From: an uncultured Lachnospiraceae bacterium
GTDB taxonomy: Bacteria; Bacillota; Clostridia; Lachnospirales; Lachnospiraceae
Length of the DNA: 64,000 nucleotides
NCBI GenBank assembly: GCA_947626435.1
Contig: CANQSB010000001.1
Location: forward strand, 186,001 to 250,000
Reading direction: 5' to 3'
The position numbers and the translations under genes were made by a program. The notes under the pieces are model-generated. The model was not told the origin of the DNA and ran no database searches. It saw nothing but the letters and a program-made list of their open reading frames with translations. Within the stretch, counting starts at the first letter, position 1. Every line of letters begins with the position of its first letter. Below, in pieces: positions 18,058 to 26,497 of this stretch.

Positions 18058-19836
18058 TTATTCCTCCAAACTTTTAACAGCAAAACCTATTTTATATTGA
18101 TTCCACTCATTTGATAAAAATTCTATACGACCGGATAAAAAATTTTTTATTATATCGATATCAGCATTATATAACTTCCTGATTTTCTCCTCATTAGTTA
18201 CATCATATATATTCCATCTTATTGCATTATTAACCACTGACGCAGCTATATTATCAACATAATTATCAATATCATTATTTACGATTTCATTTACTGCATT
18301 AATCGTTTCTGAAAAAAATATTTCAGCTACATTTTTCCTAAATTCGCTTTGGTTATATAAAGCATACCAAATATCTGAATTCCTAGTCTGCACGGCAGCA
18401 TATAAACCATTAGGGTCACTTCCATCAAAGCCGGCTTTACTTCCCCAGTTAGCCAATGCATCATCATAATCCCATACCGGTCCCGCAAAAAATCTCGTAC
18501 TTATACTATCACCAGGCTTATACAAAAATTGGCTTGTAAAAGAAGCATCCCAATTCTTAGTTAATTCCTCTATCAAATATTTTCTTGAGAACGAATCTAT
18601 ATCTATATAATCCAAATATGACATTCCTGTGTTTGGATTTATGCCATTATCCCCAAATAATGCATCTTCTAATCCCTGATACATATTGGCAATATAATTT
18701 ACTTGATTATATGTGGCCATAGAAGGACTTTTCAACACCACAGGCTGATTACGTGAAGTTATAAAACCGCTTTTTTCCTTATCATATCTATTCTCCATTT
18801 CAATATCCAATTCAAGTTCCAGTAAATATCCACCCGAAATGTTTTTCGGTTCATTTCTGACAATATATCCTTTTATATTTTTCAAAGTTCCTTTTGCCTC
18901 AGAAAACTCCGTATAATTTCCCCCCAGACTAATATTCATTTGTTTTGTCTGTTTTTCAAGATTATTTATATTAATTCTGTTTTTCGATATCTCTATTTTC
19001 TCTGTAAGGATATAGTTCCCAATGTATTCCCCATTGGCATATATGTCTACAAATGCTGATTCCGGCGTATAGTCTAACCCTATCTTATTTGCAATATCAA
19101 ATGTAAGCACGTTTCTAAGCAGAGAATTATCAACTGCATTGGCAATTAAATTCCATTTTGAAGCTTTACCCATTCCTAAGAGATTTGAAGCCTTTTTTAA
19201 ATCTAATTGGTACGATTTTTTGTCCACGGCATACCAAGAAGTATTCCCCCTGCAATGAATATCTTCTATAACACCCGCACTGCTAAATTTACCTCCCTTT
19301 TCAAATAATGTGTAATTACCACTCTCCCGGTATTCTTTTGTTCCATTTATAGAATCCATGCTCCCTGACTGAGTATTCAAAAATATTGTCGCGATATCAG
19401 ACGCATATCTTATTTCAATTTCATAATTCTTTGTTTTACCGCCAGCTTCTGCCACAACAGTATAAGCACCCTCGGCTATATCGCATAATGAACCGTTTTC
19501 TATATTTTCTTCATTTATCCTAACAGAATCTTTTGTGGGAAATATCCAGTAAAGACCTTGGTTTAACAAGCTTTCCGAAACAAAAATATAATATTTACCG
19601 TCATTATCGCTATGCCACCACTTTATACATATGTCATTTGCATTCTTAAACTCCTTGGTATCGTTCCATAACATAAGTGCAAATTCGTCTTCTGCCGTAT
19701 ATTTTTCTAAAACCTTATTAATTTCCCACCTGCTCACATGTGTTATATGTCCAAAATTAATGATTAAGCATACTGCAAATATCATCTGCAGCAAAACAAT
19801 AAAACTCCATATTAAAATTTTTTTGCATTTTCTCAA
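18058..19836 (-). CDS. CotH-kinase family protein, membrane-anchored
   Basis: 592 residues. One N-terminal membrane segment (about 7-28) anchors an outside-facing protein. After an immunoglobulin-like or linker region, the CotH domain runs from about residue 190: HCRGNTSW, KKSYQLDLKK, KWNLIANAVDNSLLRN, YILTEKIEI and the active-site-like GPVWDYDDALANWG near residue 455. Bacillus CotH is a secreted protein kinase acting on spore-coat proteins; related domains occur with cellulosomal and surface proteins. Here it leads an operon with DUF4956 and asnB. It starts at TTG with GGAGG 7 bases upstream and has its own strong promoter. Two sampled 60-base lines count about 25% and 32% GC, against 48% for a line of asnB, hinting at separate origin. 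Confidence 0.9.
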   Translation of the reverse strand: MRKCKKILIWSFIVLLQMIFAVCLIINFGHITHVSRWEINKVLEKYTAEDEFALMLWNDTKEFKNANDICIKWWHSDNDGKYYIFVSESLLNQGLYWIFPTKDSVRINEENIENGSLCDIAEGAYTVVAEAGGKTKNYEIEIRYASDIATIFLNTQSGSMDSINGTKEYRESGNYTLFEKGGKFSSAGVIEDIHCRGNTSWYAVDKKSYQLDLKKASNLLGMGKASKWNLIANAVDNSLLRNVLTFDIANKIGLDYTPESAFVDIYANGEYIGNYILTEKIEISKNRININNLEKQTKQMNISLGGNYTEFSEAKGTLKNIKGYIVRNEPKNISGGYLLELELDIEMENRYDKEKSGFITSRNQPVVLKSPSMATYNQVNYIANMYQGLEDALFGDNGINPNTGMSYLDYIDIDSFSRKYLIEELTKNWDASFTSQFLYKPGDSISTRFFAGPVWDYDDALANWGSKAGFDGSDPNGLYAAVQTRNSDIWYALYNQSEFRKNVAEIFFSETINAVNEIVNNDIDNYVDNIAASVVNNAIRWNIYDVTNEEKIRKLYNADIDIIKNFLSGRIEFLSNEWNQYKIGFAVKSLEE

Positions 19837-19864
19837 TTAACAGCCTCCAAAATCATTTTTGTTA

Positions 19865-19893
19865 ATTATATCATTGTTCATTTTCTTGTTCAA
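19865..19893 (-). promoter_or_regulatory. Sigma-A promoter of the cotH-DUF4956-asnB operon
   Basis: TTGAAC (19888-19893 on minus) and perfect TATAAT (19865-19870) are separated by exactly 17 bases. The predicted start is near 19858, giving a leader of about 21 bases before the TTG start at 19836. Confidence 0.75.
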
Positions 19894-19940
19894 TACTCTA
19901 TATATTACAAAATTCGTGCAAACTATGCTCTCATTTATAT

Positions 19941-19980
19941 AAATATAAAAGAAGGACTGCGCATAAATGTCAATCCTTCC
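19941..19980 (-). terminator. Putative intrinsic terminator after the VTC gene
   Basis: On the minus strand a GAAGGAT/GTCCTTC stem (including one T-G pair) with a 15-base loop spans 19951-19979 and is followed at once by CTTTTATATTT. It lies between the VTC gene and the cotH promoter, as expected if these are two transcription units. The stem is modest, so read-through is likely. Confidence 0.45.
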
Positions 19981-20039
19981 GGCTGCAATAAACAAATGCC
20001 CGTGTTCCGTCAACGTCTTACACCGATTACAATATCTGC

Positions 20040-20738
20040 CTATAAATTGACGGCTGCCATATTTAACTTCCTACATATATAATATTTTGAAAACGTTTCC
20101 TGACGCAGCTTCTCCACCTCTACAGCCTGATGCAAAAAATCAGGCAAAAACTCATCAAATTTCACTTCAAATATATGCATGTTTGTCGGCATTACCGGGC
20201 GCGATTTAATCTGACGTTCAAAAAAATCCCTAATATCATTGCTGCTTCTTATGTTTAAGTCAAACGTCACTCTGACGTTCCCATCAGTGTATACATACGG
20301 ACGCCTGTCGTATTCCACGATAACTTTTGGTTTTAATAACCTCGTCATACGCTGCATGCAAAATTTACGGTAAACAGGCGAATCTATAGCCGAGATGTCA
20401 GGAATATTCCCGTTTATAAGTTCCCCGCACAGCTCATACGGAACGTTACAGGACATTTTTTTCGTTTTTCCGCTGTGTTTTTGTTTTAGTTCCAACTTTA
20501 CAAGGCTTTTATCACTATTGTATATGCGCAGGCGAAATTTTTCCCTCGGATCTGTCCCGTTTTCATTTTCATAATAGCAGGAATTTTCATAGTCATCAAA
20601 ATATAGGCTGCGGATAGTATATATTCCCTCACTATCGGCGTTTAAATCATGATGCATCAATGGCTTTATACGTTGTTCAATGCACAGCATTTTCTGCACG
20701 GGAACAAAATACTTGTACTCATGCCTGTATTCACTCAT
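20040..20738 (-). CDS. VTC-domain (polyphosphate polymerase-like) protein
   Basis: 232 residues, a stand-alone VTC catalytic domain without SPX or membrane segments. It shows HEYKYFV at the N-terminus, RSLYFDD, the basic KFRLRIY, KLELKQK, VEYDRRPYV and IFEVKFDEFLP. These are strands of the tunnel fold in which the yeast VTC4 domain polymerises phosphate from ATP. The Arg-x-Arg and Lys residues and the late Glu needed for phosphate and metal binding appear present. The start has AAGGGGG. It directly precedes cotH and DUF4956, so phosphate transfer may be the common theme: polyphosphate, or phosphorylation of a surface component. In bacteria the activity of such short VTC proteins is mostly untested. 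Confidence 0.9.
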   Translation of the reverse strand: MSEYRHEYKYFVPVQKMLCIEQRIKPLMHHDLNADSEGIYTIRSLYFDDYENSCYYENENGTDPREKFRLRIYNSDKSLVKLELKQKHSGKTKKMSCNVPYELCGELINGNIPDISAIDSPVYRKFCMQRMTRLLKPKVIVEYDRRPYVYTDGNVRVTFDLNIRSSNDIRDFFERQIKSRPVMPTNMHIFEVKFDEFLPDFLHQAVEVEKLRQETFSKYYICRKLNMAAVNL

Positions 20739-20774
20739 AAAAATTCCCCCTTGGCATCTATACCTGTTCTCGCT

Positions 20775-21860
20775 TCAGTGCAATCCCATCAAAAAGCTTT
20801 CCCATTCTCTATCCACCTTATCAGGTTCAAATTCCATGGCAGTATTATACGCATTGTCACTAAGCCGCTGCGCAAGCTCCAAGTCCGTCAATATGAGCCT
20901 GAACGCGTCCGAAAGCGCAAAGGCATCACCCACAGGCACCAAAATTCCATTTACCTTATCCTCAATTAGCATCGCGGGACCGCCACACGGGCAGTCTGTA
21001 GACACTACAGGTATGCCCAGCGCCATTGCCTCTACTATGGAATTTGGCATACCTTCAGTATTTGAAGTCAATGCAAAAATCTTTGCGCTGCACATTTTAT
21101 CTGCCAAATCAGGCACACTTCCTGCAAGCTCTGCTCTGTCTGACAGACCTTTTTCGTCAATAAGTGCCTGCAAATCTTCCCTAAGCTCTCCATCGCCGTA
21201 TATTACAAGTCTTAACTTGGGAAATTCCGACGCTACTTTATCAAAGGCGTGAATAAGCATGGCGTGATTTTTATTTTCGTCAAGTCTCCCTGCCGCCACT
21301 ATAACATCCTCACGCTCGCCGTCATATCGACAGTTTAGAAATTGAGCGTTTAAAGGATTGGGCAGTATCACTGACTTTTTGCGCACAGCCTTTGGAAAGA
21401 AATCAAACGCCTGTCTTGTCTGAAACACAGCTCCGTCCGCAAACCGAAAAATGAACTTGGCAATCATCTGCATCATGCGCCCCTCGTATTCCATTGTCGG
21501 CTCGCCGCGCACTGATACAACCGTCTTTACGGGCAGAAACAATGCCGTTATTATCGCCATTAAATTATTTTTGCCCAGAAAAGAAAGTATCACGTCAGGC
21601 TTATAGCTTTTCCAAATGTCCCTAAGTTTTTTGAATCTTGCTATAAAATTTTTTAGTCTGCTCTCCTGAAGCTCGGACGCATCGGGCTCGGAATACACTC
21701 TTCTGATTTTAGATGATATGTCATATTCGTTTTCACGCTTGTACTGCGTCACAAGTATGACCTCATATCCGCGCCCATGAAAATATTCCGCAAGGTTTAC
21801 CATCACGCGCTCCGAACCGCCCTTTTGCAGAGAGCTTATAAATAATGCTATACGTTTCAT
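20775..21860 (-). CDS. Glycosyltransferase family 4
   Basis: 361-residue GT-B enzyme. The N-terminal acceptor domain begins RIALFISSLQKGGSERV, and the donor-binding C-terminal domain has EGMPNSIVEAMALG with the conserved E-x7-E. A nucleotide sugar would be used to extend a lipid-linked oligosaccharide at the cytoplasmic face; the retaining mechanism is the family rule. It is the last of four GT4 genes here and is closest to its neighbour at 21895: both have a DCPCGG segment after the E-x7-E motif. The pair looks like a local duplication that has diverged. The sugar specificity is not readable. Confidence 0.92.
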   Translation of the reverse strand: MKRIALFISSLQKGGSERVMVNLAEYFHGRGYEVILVTQYKRENEYDISSKIRRVYSEPDASELQESRLKNFIARFKKLRDIWKSYKPDVILSFLGKNNLMAIITALFLPVKTVVSVRGEPTMEYEGRMMQMIAKFIFRFADGAVFQTRQAFDFFPKAVRKKSVILPNPLNAQFLNCRYDGEREDVIVAAGRLDENKNHAMLIHAFDKVASEFPKLRLVIYGDGELREDLQALIDEKGLSDRAELAGSVPDLADKMCSAKIFALTSNTEGMPNSIVEAMALGIPVVSTDCPCGGPAMLIEDKVNGILVPVGDAFALSDAFRLILTDLELAQRLSDNAYNTAMEFEPDKVDREWESFLMGLH

Positions 21861-21894
21861 AATGCGTCTATGGCTTCCTCCCGCTTTCCATCAA

Positions 21895-23001
21895 TCAATG
21901 TTTTTTTGCTAAAATATCGTCTATAAATTCAAGCCACTCAGCAGCTATCTTTTGCGGCTCGACTCTTGCGACCAGCTTTTCCGCTTCCGCACCCATGCGT
22001 GCCGCCTCGCTCTCGTGCGAAAGCATATAGTCAATCGCGGAAGCTAATTGCGCCACATTGCCCGTCGGCACAAGCAATCCTGATTTTTTGTCATCTATAA
22101 GCATTCTTGCACCGCCACAAGGACAGTCCGTAGCTATGCACGCAAGCCCCAGCGCCATCGCCTCAATCAGCGCATTCGGCATCCCCTCATAATCAGACGG
22201 CAGTACAAACAGCGCGCTGTCAGATATTTCGTCAGGAAGCCTGTCGCTTACGCCCATAAACAAAACCCTGCCGTCCAAAGCATTATCCTTTATATAGGCT
22301 TCCATCTCCGAAAATACATCCTTTTGCTCGACTTCGCCATATATCTTCAATACATAATCTGGGTATTTTTCCTTTATCTCATTAAATGCCTTTATAAGCA
22401 GCAGTTGATTTTTTTGCCTCGTAATTCTGCCCGCCGTGACAATTTCCTTTCTGCGTACGCCTTCACATGCCGAAACAGGTCTGTTAAGATACTGCTCTGA
22501 AAGCGGATTTAAAATAATCCTGCCTTTCCTGCGAAGCCTTTCCGAAAAAAAATTCATGGCATCAGGCGTCTGAAAGACACAGCCCGAAGCCTTATGCTCC
22601 ATATACCATGTGGGCAGCCTGTATGGGCGGTAGTCCTTATCAGGGTCATTTCTCACGGATATGAGCAGCGGCGTTTTCATTCCAAACAACGCATACGCGC
22701 TTCTGAAATTCGCTTTATTGCAAAACGAAATAACCAAGTCCGGGTTTTCGTTTTTTATGCATTTCCTAAGCTTCTCAAATCTTGCCCATATCTTGTAAAT
22801 CCTACCTTTTCTGTCCTCGTCAGCCGTCAGCCCTACACTCATGCGCCTTACCCTTTTGTCCACCTCGTATTCATCATCCGAACGCCACAGCGTAGCCAGC
22901 ACGACCTTATGACCGCCGTCTGCAAACGCGGCGCTCAAAACGCTTACAACCCTTTCGGCGCCTCCGTGCCCCATGCTATTTATGTGAAACAGAATTTTCA
23001 T
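21895..23001 (-). CDS. Glycosyltransferase family 4
   Basis: 368 residues, with MKILFHINSMGHGGAERVV at the start and EGMPNALIEAMALGLACIATD in the donor domain. The start is ambiguous: ATG 23001 is conventional, GTG 23013 would add four residues. Either way it overlaps the upstream GT4 gene by about 26-38 bases, so the two are translationally coupled. It belongs with the 20775 enzyme in sequence. It probably adds the same or a related sugar to successive positions of the repeat unit (inference). Confidence 0.91.
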   Translation of the reverse strand: MKILFHINSMGHGGAERVVSVLSAAFADGGHKVVLATLWRSDDEYEVDKRVRRMSVGLTADEDRKGRIYKIWARFEKLRKCIKNENPDLVISFCNKANFRSAYALFGMKTPLLISVRNDPDKDYRPYRLPTWYMEHKASGCVFQTPDAMNFFSERLRRKGRIILNPLSEQYLNRPVSACEGVRRKEIVTAGRITRQKNQLLLIKAFNEIKEKYPDYVLKIYGEVEQKDVFSEMEAYIKDNALDGRVLFMGVSDRLPDEISDSALFVLPSDYEGMPNALIEAMALGLACIATDCPCGGARMLIDDKKSGLLVPTGNVAQLASAIDYMLSHESEAARMGAEAEKLVARVEPQKIAAEWLEFIDDILAKKH

Positions 23002-24097
23002 AATAAAACTCACTCATTTTCTTTGCCTGTTCTTTTACGTCAAAGCCAGCAGCTCTTACGTCACCGCTTCTTGATTGCCTGCCCGATATGTCCGTGCCGA
23101 GTATCTCGTCCGCCCATTCAGAAGCAGGGATGTCTATACTCTTAAATTTGATTAAATCCGTGACCGCCGCCTGGCGCGTTATCCTGTCGGATAAAATACA
23201 GTGCAGACCGCTTGCCTGAGCTTCTATGGCAGTGCCCGGAAGCCCTTCGTAAAATGATGGAAGCAGGAAAAAGTCAAATGCCTGATAATAATTATATATA
23301 TCCCTCTGCCTGCCCGCAAATATCACGCAACCGCCAACTCCCAGCTTATCCGCCTTTAGTTTTATTTCATCCCTGAGAGGTCCGTCGCCTACAAGGAAGA
23401 GCTTTACATGTTTGTTTTTCTTTACACATTCGCTTAATATTTCAAGCATATATGCATGATTTTTTACCAAATCAAAGCGTCCCACATGACCTATGACAAA
23501 GTCATCTTCAGATATGCCCCATTCTGCTCTTATCCTGCGGCGCATATCCGCGTCATAGCTAAACTTTTCCGCATCTATTGCATTTGGGATAAACTCTACT
23601 TTCCCTATATTTTTTCTCCCGAAAACCGCCTCCGACGCCAAATCCGAGCATGAAAAACAACTGTCGCATCTATAAGCCAGCCTGCTTCTCAAAAGCTTGG
23701 TGATACAGCCTTTTATTCCCTTATCCACTCCCGCGCTTCTAGCGTGCGCTATGGTATACGCGTTACAATATTTTTTCGCAAGTGGAAGATAGATGGCTGC
23801 CGTACTTGTCATATGCCCATGGACTATCCGTATCTCCGGGTGCGCCTTAAAAAAGCGTTTCCAACTCTTTTTATAACTAAAATAATTGTACAGCCTAAAA
23901 CGCGGCATACAATATACATGCGCTCCAAGGCTTTCAGCCTCGTCCTGATACGCGCCTCTTTCCGTCATATGCTGCACAAAATCAAACTGTATCTTATCTC
24001 TGTCAATGTTTCTGTACAAGTCCATTATGCGGCTTTCCGCCCCGCCTATGTTCAATCTCCCTACTACCTGCAAAACCCTGACTGCCTGAGACACCAT
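22976..24097 (-). CDS. Glycosyltransferase family 4 (EpsF-like)
   Basis: 373 residues, starting at an ATG with AAAGGAAAC upstream. RVLQVVGRLNIGGAESRIM at the N-terminus and EGLPGTAIEAQASGLHC in the donor domain place it in the EpsF-like branch of GT4. The middle part carries HGHMTSTAAIYLP, common in this branch. It is similar over its whole N-terminal half to the GT4 at 24660: both have NIDR followed by IQFDF, and both have EAQASGL. The two form a second related pair. It follows the hexapeptide acetyltransferase gene after about 30 bases and overlaps the next GT4. Confidence 0.92.
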   Translation of the reverse strand: MVSQAVRVLQVVGRLNIGGAESRIMDLYRNIDRDKIQFDFVQHMTERGAYQDEAESLGAHVYCMPRFRLYNYFSYKKSWKRFFKAHPEIRIVHGHMTSTAAIYLPLAKKYCNAYTIAHARSAGVDKGIKGCITKLLRSRLAYRCDSCFSCSDLASEAVFGRKNIGKVEFIPNAIDAEKFSYDADMRRRIRAEWGISEDDFVIGHVGRFDLVKNHAYMLEILSECVKKNKHVKLFLVGDGPLRDEIKLKADKLGVGGCVIFAGRQRDIYNYYQAFDFFLLPSFYEGLPGTAIEAQASGLHCILSDRITRQAAVTDLIKFKSIDIPASEWADEILGTDISGRQSRSGDVRAAGFDVKEQAKKMSEFYYENSVSHK

Positions 24098-24126
24098 TGT
24101 TTCCTTTCCGCCACCTGTTCAGCGGC

Positions 24127-24657
24127 TCAATTAGATTGCCGCACTACCCTCGCCGGCACCCCCGCAAGCACGGCTCCTTTAATATCACAGGACATATTGA
24201 CTACTGAATTAGCGCCTACCTGTATGTCATCAGCCAAAACAATATCGCCAAACAGCTTCGCGCCCGGTCCTATATATACATGACTGCCCAAGATTGGCGC
24301 TTTGTCATGATTAGCGCCTATACATACGCCCGGATGCACCTTGCAGTATTTCCCGACACGTGCATTTGCATTTATTATCACTGAACCAAGGTGCACAATC
24401 TCAAAGCCTAAATCCACCACATTCATAGGAATGTTTATCCCATATTTTGTCTGGATGCGCAGAAGCTTCATCAAATGCCAATACCTTGTATGCCTGCGGT
24501 TATTAAAGGCATATTCCGCTTTTCTAAGGCGCACCATGTGCTTATATAATATTTGCTGTTCCGTTAAATATATCGGAAGGAAATAATACCACTTCTTTCC
24601 GTATATTGCTTCCTCCGCCTTTAAAAATTCTTTAAGCTGCGCCTTTGTCTGAAGCAT
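24127..24657 (-). CDS. Hexapeptide-repeat (left-handed beta-helix) acetyltransferase, serine-acetyltransferase-like
   Basis: 176 residues. A helical N-terminal part (1-75) precedes hexapeptide repeats such as VGKYCKVHPGVCIG and VLADDIQVGANSVV, ending with the CysE-like LAGVPARVVRQ. Members in glycan loci acetylate sugars of the repeat unit using acetyl-CoA; true CysE activity is less likely because no cysteine genes are near. The start at ATG 24657 is preceded by AGAGGAG; a GTG one codon earlier shares a base with the stop of the upstream GT4. The gene sits between two paralogous GT4 genes. Confidence 0.88.
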   Translation of the reverse strand: MLQTKAQLKEFLKAEEAIYGKKWYYFLPIYLTEQQILYKHMVRLRKAEYAFNNRRHTRYWHLMKLLRIQTKYGINIPMNVVDLGFEIVHLGSVIINANARVGKYCKVHPGVCIGANHDKAPILGSHVYIGPGAKLFGDIVLADDIQVGANSVVNMSCDIKGAVLAGVPARVVRQSN

Positions 24658-24659
24658 CA

Positions 24660-25754
24660 CTATCTCCTCTCTGCCGCCTGCTCCAAAAAGCCTTCATACC
24701 ACTTGGACAATCGCTTTATATCATATCCTTTTTGTGCGATACTCTCAAACTGGCACACGCGGTCATTGTTTTTAGCCATTTCAACGGCTTTTTCCGCCCA
24801 TTCCCGCGGTGATTTCTCAATGCTTTTCGTTTCCACAAGGTTCTTCGTCACTATGACCTCCTCGGTAATAGTATCGGATATAAGGCACGGAAGTCCCGAT
24901 GCCTGCGCTTCTATAAGAGTAAGCGGAAGCCCCTCGAACACGGAGGGAAAAACAAGCATGTCAAAGCATGACATAAAATCAGGAATATCCCTCCGCACTC
25001 CGGTAAGGATAACCTTGTCCCGTATGCCAAGCTCGTCTATCTGTCGCTCAATCTCATGCCTCAAATCACCTTCGCCAATGCAGAAAAATGCCGCATTGCC
25101 GTCAAGCTTTGCAATCTCGGCATATATCCTCAAAAGAAATTTATGGTTTTTTGACGCGATAAAATTCGCTATATGGCCATACACCTTTTTGCCTTCCAGA
25201 TTAAACTCGCCGCGTATCTTCTCGCCCGCCTCGGCATCATACGCAAATTTCCGCACATCTATCGCATTGCAGACTACCTGATAATCCCTGTTACCAAACA
25301 TCCATCTGCCCGCATTGGGCGAGCACGCCAAACGCACATCGGCGCATCTGCCCATAAACAGCCTGCATAGCTTGTGGATTGCCAATTGCGGGTCAGTTTC
25401 GTTGTGCGAATGACAGACTGCAACGGCCCCCGCCTTTTTTGCCGCCCATAGCTGGGGCACGACAAGCGCGTTTGATGTATGGCGTATTACTACCCTATAA
25501 TTATTATCCTTAACTATCCTGTATAAATTCCTTATATTTTTCAGCGGATTTCTCATGAGCCGAGGAAGCTCATATACAATGCCGCCCATTTCCCTTATTT
25601 TTTCCGTATAATCGTTTTCCTTTATCATATGGACTGCAAAATCAAACTGTATGCGGCTTCTGTCAATATTCTCATACAGGTTCATGATAAAATTTTCCAT
25701 TCCCCCCGGATACATTGCGCCGACTATATGCAACACCCTAATCTGCTCCGCCAT
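24660..25754 (-). CDS. Glycosyltransferase family 4 (EpsF-like)
   Basis: 364 residues. RVLHIVGAMYPGGMENFIM opens the acceptor domain and EGLPLTLIEAQASGLPC carries the E-x7-E donor motif. Sequence and layout make it a paralogue of the GT4 at 22976. It is the first of the four GT4 genes to be transcribed, directly after the DUF2334 deacetylase gene (5-base gap). The specificity is unknown. Confidence 0.92.
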   Translation of the reverse strand: MAEQIRVLHIVGAMYPGGMENFIMNLYENIDRSRIQFDFAVHMIKENDYTEKIREMGGIVYELPRLMRNPLKNIRNLYRIVKDNNYRVVIRHTSNALVVPQLWAAKKAGAVAVCHSHNETDPQLAIHKLCRLFMGRCADVRLACSPNAGRWMFGNRDYQVVCNAIDVRKFAYDAEAGEKIRGEFNLEGKKVYGHIANFIASKNHKFLLRIYAEIAKLDGNAAFFCIGEGDLRHEIERQIDELGIRDKVILTGVRRDIPDFMSCFDMLVFPSVFEGLPLTLIEAQASGLPCLISDTITEEVIVTKNLVETKSIEKSPREWAEKAVEMAKNNDRVCQFESIAQKGYDIKRLSKWYEGFLEQAAERR

Positions 25755-25759
25755 ACCGC

Positions 25760-26497
25760 CTACCCTCTCATACCAACCAAAATCCTCTTTGACACAGCCA
25801 ACATATACTCAACCTTACTGCCAAAAAAGCCCCTTGACACGGGCGCCGCCTTTAGATAATCTCCGTATGAGACCAAGTCACCCCCATGCTCCTCAAACAG
25901 CCTCTCATAAAAATCCTTGTCCGCATCGTTTACCGTATTTGCATGAATTACCATCGTAGTATAGCCATTGCTTTTTTTCAGGCTGCGGCTCAGCTTGAAT
26001 GAGATGGGATAAAATGTCATGCCGCCATATATATACGGTCTGCTCCCAAAGCCGTCGGTAATCTTGGTAAATCCAAGCTCTTTAAGCGCCTTAAGCGTAT
26101 TTGCGTCATATGAATGTGCAGGCGCCATAAATATGTCAGTGTCAATACCGTTCTTTGCGAGCATTCTTTTCCCCTGTTCAAGCTTCCTATACTGTTCTTC
26201 ATAAGGGAGACCCGCAAATTCTGAAAATTTATTCAGCGGAAATATTCCGCCCTTATCAGTACAATAAAGATGATTGCAGCCATGCATCGCGATGCAGTAG
26301 CCTTTTTTTTCAAGCTGCTTAATCTTCTCAAAAAAATCCTTGCGCGGCATCTCTTTTTTTAAATTATCGTCCTTGTTGTCGGGCACGATTCCGATTAGCG
26401 GCGCAATATTGTTTTTTTCAAACAACTCCTGAAAAAATTGGAACTTTTCCCAGTCCATATCAGGCGTTATATCATCCATTCTTACGCTGATTTTCAT
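25760..26497 (-). CDS. DUF2334 polysaccharide-deacetylase-like protein
   Basis: 245 residues, cytosolic (no signal or membrane segment). The family's metal motif is visible: VRMDDITP (Asp8, Asp9), AMHGCNHLY (His pair) and MAPAHSYD. DUF2334 proteins have the NodB/CE4-like barrel and are thought to remove N-acetyl groups from sugars. A cytosolic one would act on a lipid-linked or nucleotide-linked amino sugar, giving a free amine. Its ATG overlaps the stop of the epimerase gene by 4 bases (ATGA), so both are co-translated. The exact substrate is unknown. Confidence 0.85.
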   Translation of the reverse strand: MKISVRMDDITPDMDWEKFQFFQELFEKNNIAPLIGIVPDNKDDNLKKEMPRKDFFEKIKQLEKKGYCIAMHGCNHLYCTDKGGIFPLNKFSEFAGLPYEEQYRKLEQGKRMLAKNGIDTDIFMAPAHSYDANTLKALKELGFTKITDGFGSRPYIYGGMTFYPISFKLSRSLKKSNGYTTMVIHANTVNDADKDFYERLFEEHGGDLVSYGDYLKAAPVSRGFFGSKVEYMLAVSKRILVGMRG

